Below are positions 15,828-17,457 of a DNA stretch of 17,457 bases, piece by piece. The translations under genes were made by a program, and so were the position numbers. Every line of letters starts with the position of its first letter. Position 1 is the first letter of the stretch. The stretch covers positions 1 through 17,457 of the forward strand of contig CAZJFH010000093.1 of NCBI GenBank assembly GCA_964545205.1, given 5' to 3'. The notes under the pieces were generated by a model. It saw only the letters and a list, made by a program, of their open reading frames with translations. It made no database searches and was not told the origin of the DNA. Source of the stretch: CAZJFH01 sp964545205 (GTDB lineage: Bacteria; Pseudomonadota; Alphaproteobacteria; Rhodospirillales; Magnetospirillaceae).

Positions 15828-15910
15828 GGGGGCGAAGCCCCCTGGCAAGCTGTCTCGGCGTAAGACGAGACATGGCTTGCTAAAGTCTTACCGTTAACCT
15901 TATGTCTTAC
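15828..15910. other. candidate origin of transfer (oriT)
   Basis: This lies in the 238-base gap between the divergent mobC and the plus-strand transfer operon. A hairpin GGGGGC-gaa-GCCCCC (15828-15842) is followed by a large imperfect inverted repeat. GCAAGC-TGTCTCG (15845-15857) pairs with CGAGACA-TG-GCTTGC (15866-15880) with a two-base bulge. Its loop and flank hold GTAAGAC (15860-15866), with inverse copies GTCTTAC at 15885-15891 and 15904-15910. Relaxase sites are usually just outside such a repeat next to mobC. The nic position is not recognised. Confidence 0.65.
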
Positions 15911-15963
15911 ATCGGCGAAAAACAAGGCCGTGTGTTCGCGATCCGTTCCTTTGGCCTTGCGCT

Positions 15964-16005
15964 TTGCGATAACTGGCTACTATCCTTTAATCATGTGTGT
16001 CACAC
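15964..16005 (+). promoter_or_regulatory. candidate promoter and operator of the transfer operon
   Basis: TTGCGA (15964-15969) and TTTAAT (15986-15991) are separated by 16 bases and resemble a sigma-70 promoter. An alternative -10 is TATCCT at 15981. Immediately after is GTGTG-T-CACAC (15995-16005), a short perfect inverted repeat in operator position, 19 bases before the first ATG. Confidence 0.35.
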
Positions 16006-16024
16006 CTAAACGAGGATTTGAGCA

Positions 16025-16267
16025 ATGGCGCGTGCCACGTCTAATGACATTACGAGTACTCTGGCCCGTGCCGAAGAGCGTGCTCGAAAAGAGCGTGCTA
16101 GCGTAGCACGGCTCCGGCGCCGCGCTGCGGCTGCCGCGCGCGCCGAAGAGGCCCGGCGCCTGGCCGCTATTGGCGCCGCTGTGCTGGCGTGGGCCGCCGA
16201 AAATCCGGATGCGGCGGCGGCAGCATGTGTGCCGGTGGATGCAGCGGAGGAGGCCTCTCATGGCTGA
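16025..16267 (+). CDS. small charged Ala/Arg-rich protein, first gene of transfer operon
   Basis: The product is 80 residues; the family is not recognised. The sequence is strongly helical and charged (ARAEERARKERASVARLRRR), with an Ala-rich stretch (RLAAIGAAVLAWAAENPDAA) that could be amphipathic. A small relaxosome or transfer accessory protein is possible by position, facing mobC across oriT. GAGG lies 9 bases before the ATG. The stop lies 8 bases inside the next gene, so the two are coupled. An antisense frame here is a shadow. Confidence 0.7.
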   Translation: MARATSNDITSTLARAEERARKERASVARLRRRAAAAARAEEARRLAAIGAAVLAWAAENPDAAAAACVPVDAAEEASHG

Positions 16268-16529
16268 TGATTTCGATTTTGATGTCAGCCTCGATCAATT
16301 CGGCGGCGGCGGGCCAGCGATGGAGCGGATCGCTGCTGTGCTGGATGCTGCGGGAATCGAGAGCCGTATTCCGTGTGTTTACGGCGATCTAAAAATCACA
16401 GTCGGCTTACATGGTGCCGCCCGCTCAATCCGCGTCGAGACGACAGATCGGCGCTTATCGCAACGCGCTGCGCTGATTTACGCGCTCGGCGCGCTCGTGC
16501 GAGAGCTGATGCCGGAAGCGCAGCAATGA
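16260..16529 (+). CDS. small hypothetical protein of transfer operon
   Basis: The product is 89 residues and acidic at the N-terminus (MADDFDFDVSLDQFGGGG). It continues with AVLDAAGIESRIPCVYGDLK and IRVETTDRRLSQRAALIYAL. There is no signal peptide or membrane helix, and no family is recognised. The ATG at 16260 has a perfect AGGAGG six bases upstream, which decides the start against the earlier open frame. It overlaps the preceding gene by 8 bases and the following one by 4 (ATGA). Confidence 0.75.
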   Translation: MADDFDFDVSLDQFGGGGPAMERIAAVLDAAGIESRIPCVYGDLKITVGLHGAARSIRVETTDRRLSQRAALIYALGALVRELMPEAQQ

Positions 16530-17457
16530 GCCGCCTCCGCCGCCTCGGCCGGATCGCCTTTTATGGCTCCGGTGCCGATACCCTGGCCTCCGGCGCCAAG
16601 AGCACCGGCCGCGTGCTGGGCCTCGGCGCCTCGATCCTCTCCGGCTTCCGGCGCCGGTCGGCCGCGCCGTCCGAGGCCGAGGCCAGGATTGCTGCGCTCA
16701 ATAATCGGCGCGTGGCCTTCGCGGCGGCGGCCGAGGCGGCGGGCCTCGATGAGGCGGCGCTACGCAAAGCGCAGCGTGCGGAATTCGCGAAGGCGGCTTT
16801 GATGGGCTGCCTGCTGGCCGTGCTGGCGGCGGTCGGCACACTGAGCGCGCGAAATATGGCGCCAGTGTTCGGATGGGTGGCTGCTGTCGGCGCCAGCTTC
16901 GCCCCCTGCATCCTGGTCGGCGCGCTGCTGCTGCGCGCCTGCTACTACAACCATCTATACCGCAGCCGGAGCCTGACGTCGCTGGGCGCCTGGCTGCGCC
17001 AGCCAGGGGCGTGGCTGCCTCGGCTGGCCCTGGCCGTCGCCGTCGCGGCCGCGCTGACGCCAGGCAATGCGCTGGCAGCGGGCGGCGGCATCCTGGATCA
17101 GCTATTCGGCGCGCCCGGCGAGCAAGATATTGCCGCCGGATGGGTGCGCGCTCTGCAACAGACGGATGGCCCTGTGGCCGCGATGGCTGCGATTATCAGC
17201 GCGATGGCCCTGACGCTGGGCAGCATGGTCCTGGCGGTCCAAACGATTCAAGGGATGGTTCAGGCCGCGCAGACTGGCACCCTGCTCTCCGGTAGAATCA
17301 ATACGGTGTGGGGTCCGGTCCACGCTGCGCTCGGCGTCGGCATGGCTGCGCCGCTGGGCGGTTTCTGCGCCGCACAACTTGTTGTGTTTTCGCTGGCGTT
17401 CGGCGGCATCCAAGGCGGCAATGCCGTGCTCAGTGCGGTCATCGGCACGGTGGCCGA
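16526..17457 (+). CDS. DotA/TraY-like type IVB conjugal transfer membrane protein (partial, 3' end beyond window)
   Basis: The frame is open for 310 codons to the window edge. Residues 1-160 carry a basic start, a helical region, two hydrophobic segments (about 88-106 and 112-137) and YYNHLYRSRSLTSLGAWLRQ. At 165-185 there is a signal-peptide-like stretch ending NALA-A. After it the sequence resembles DotA/TraY: a helix at about 216-238, then QAAQTGTLLSGRINTVWGPV followed by helices at about 265-295. DotA/TraY is an inner-membrane protein of Dot/Icm and IncI-type secretion systems. The N-terminal 160 residues are an unusual extension, perhaps a fused upstream transfer gene. Family assignment is by motif resemblance only. 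Confidence 0.7.
   Translation, partial: MSRLRRLGRIAFYGSGADTLASGAKSTGRVLGLGASILSGFRRRSAAPSEAEARIAALNNRRVAFAAAAEAAGLDEAALRKAQRAEFAKAALMGCLLAVLAAVGTLSARNMAPVFGWVAAVGASFAPCILVGALLLRACYYNHLYRSRSLTSLGAWLRQPGAWLPRLALAVAVAAALTPGNALAAGGGILDQLFGAPGEQDIAAGWVRALQQTDGPVAAMAAIISAMALTLGSMVLAVQTIQGMVQAAQTGTLLSGRINTVWGPVHAALGVGMAAPLGGFCAAQLVVFSLAFGGIQGGNAVLSAVIGTVA

Larger units (their letters stand above)
7750..17457. mobile_element. left part of an integrative and conjugative element
   Basis: The element begins at a broken tRNA-Ser, next to a tyrosine integrase. It carries restriction and OLD-nuclease defence cargo, then MobC and relaxase genes, a candidate oriT and the start of a DotA/TraY-type transfer operon. 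Its GC content is visibly lower than the chromosomal part, lowest in the OLD gene (12098-13965). The element continues past the right edge, so its size, its right att site and the completeness of its transfer genes cannot be judged. An integrated mobilizable plasmid is the main alternative. Confidence 0.8.

Overview
The window joins two different kinds of DNA. Bases 1 to about 7,750 are very GC-rich, tightly packed chromosomal sequence, all coded on the minus strand. Bases from about 7,750 to the right edge are the left end of an integrated mobile element, most likely an integrative and conjugative element (ICE). Gene content and base composition fit a high-GC Proteobacterium, probably an alphaproteobacterium. 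That assignment is inference, because there is no rRNA or other strong taxonomic marker.

Chromosomal part. A five-gene operon with overlapping or abutting genes reads leftward: MoxR ATPase (4936-3968), DUF58 protein (3966-3052), DUF4381 membrane protein (3059-2598), BatA-type VWA protein (2601-1621) and a BatB/BatC-type VWA-TPR protein (1624 off the left edge). Upstream lies a second leftward operon: a 102-residue unknown protein (7548-7240), tRNA-dihydrouridine synthase DusA (7232-6252), a DUF488 protein (6255-5773) and a two-domain DUF427 protein (5768-5025).

Junction. Bases 7702-7762 are the 3' part of a tRNA-Ser(GCU) gene. It stops abruptly at the anticodon loop, and a tyrosine integrase gene (7842-8996) follows. 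This is the expected left attachment site of an element that integrates into the anticodon loop of this tRNA gene.

Element. Behind the integrase sits a defence cargo: a Vsr mismatch endonuclease (minus), divergent from a C5-cytosine methyltransferase and a NotI-family restriction endonuclease (plus). Converging on these is an OLD-family ATPase/TOPRIM nuclease gene, which is interrupted by a one-base frameshift in an A5 run. Transfer genes follow: a relaxase and a MobC-type accessory protein (minus), a candidate oriT with several inverted repeats (15828-15910), and a plus-strand operon of two small unknown genes and a DotA/TraY-like membrane protein that runs off the right edge. The last gene points to a type IVB (IncI/Dot-Icm-like) conjugation machine.

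Most interesting signals. The Vsr/MTase/NotI-type REase module suggests a mobile 8-bp rare-cutter system with its own deamination-repair enzyme; NotI sites occur inside its own genes. The frameshifted OLD nuclease and the split tRNA with an Int core-like inverted repeat are the next most interesting. Several of these assignments rest on remembered family sequences and have not been checked by a database search.
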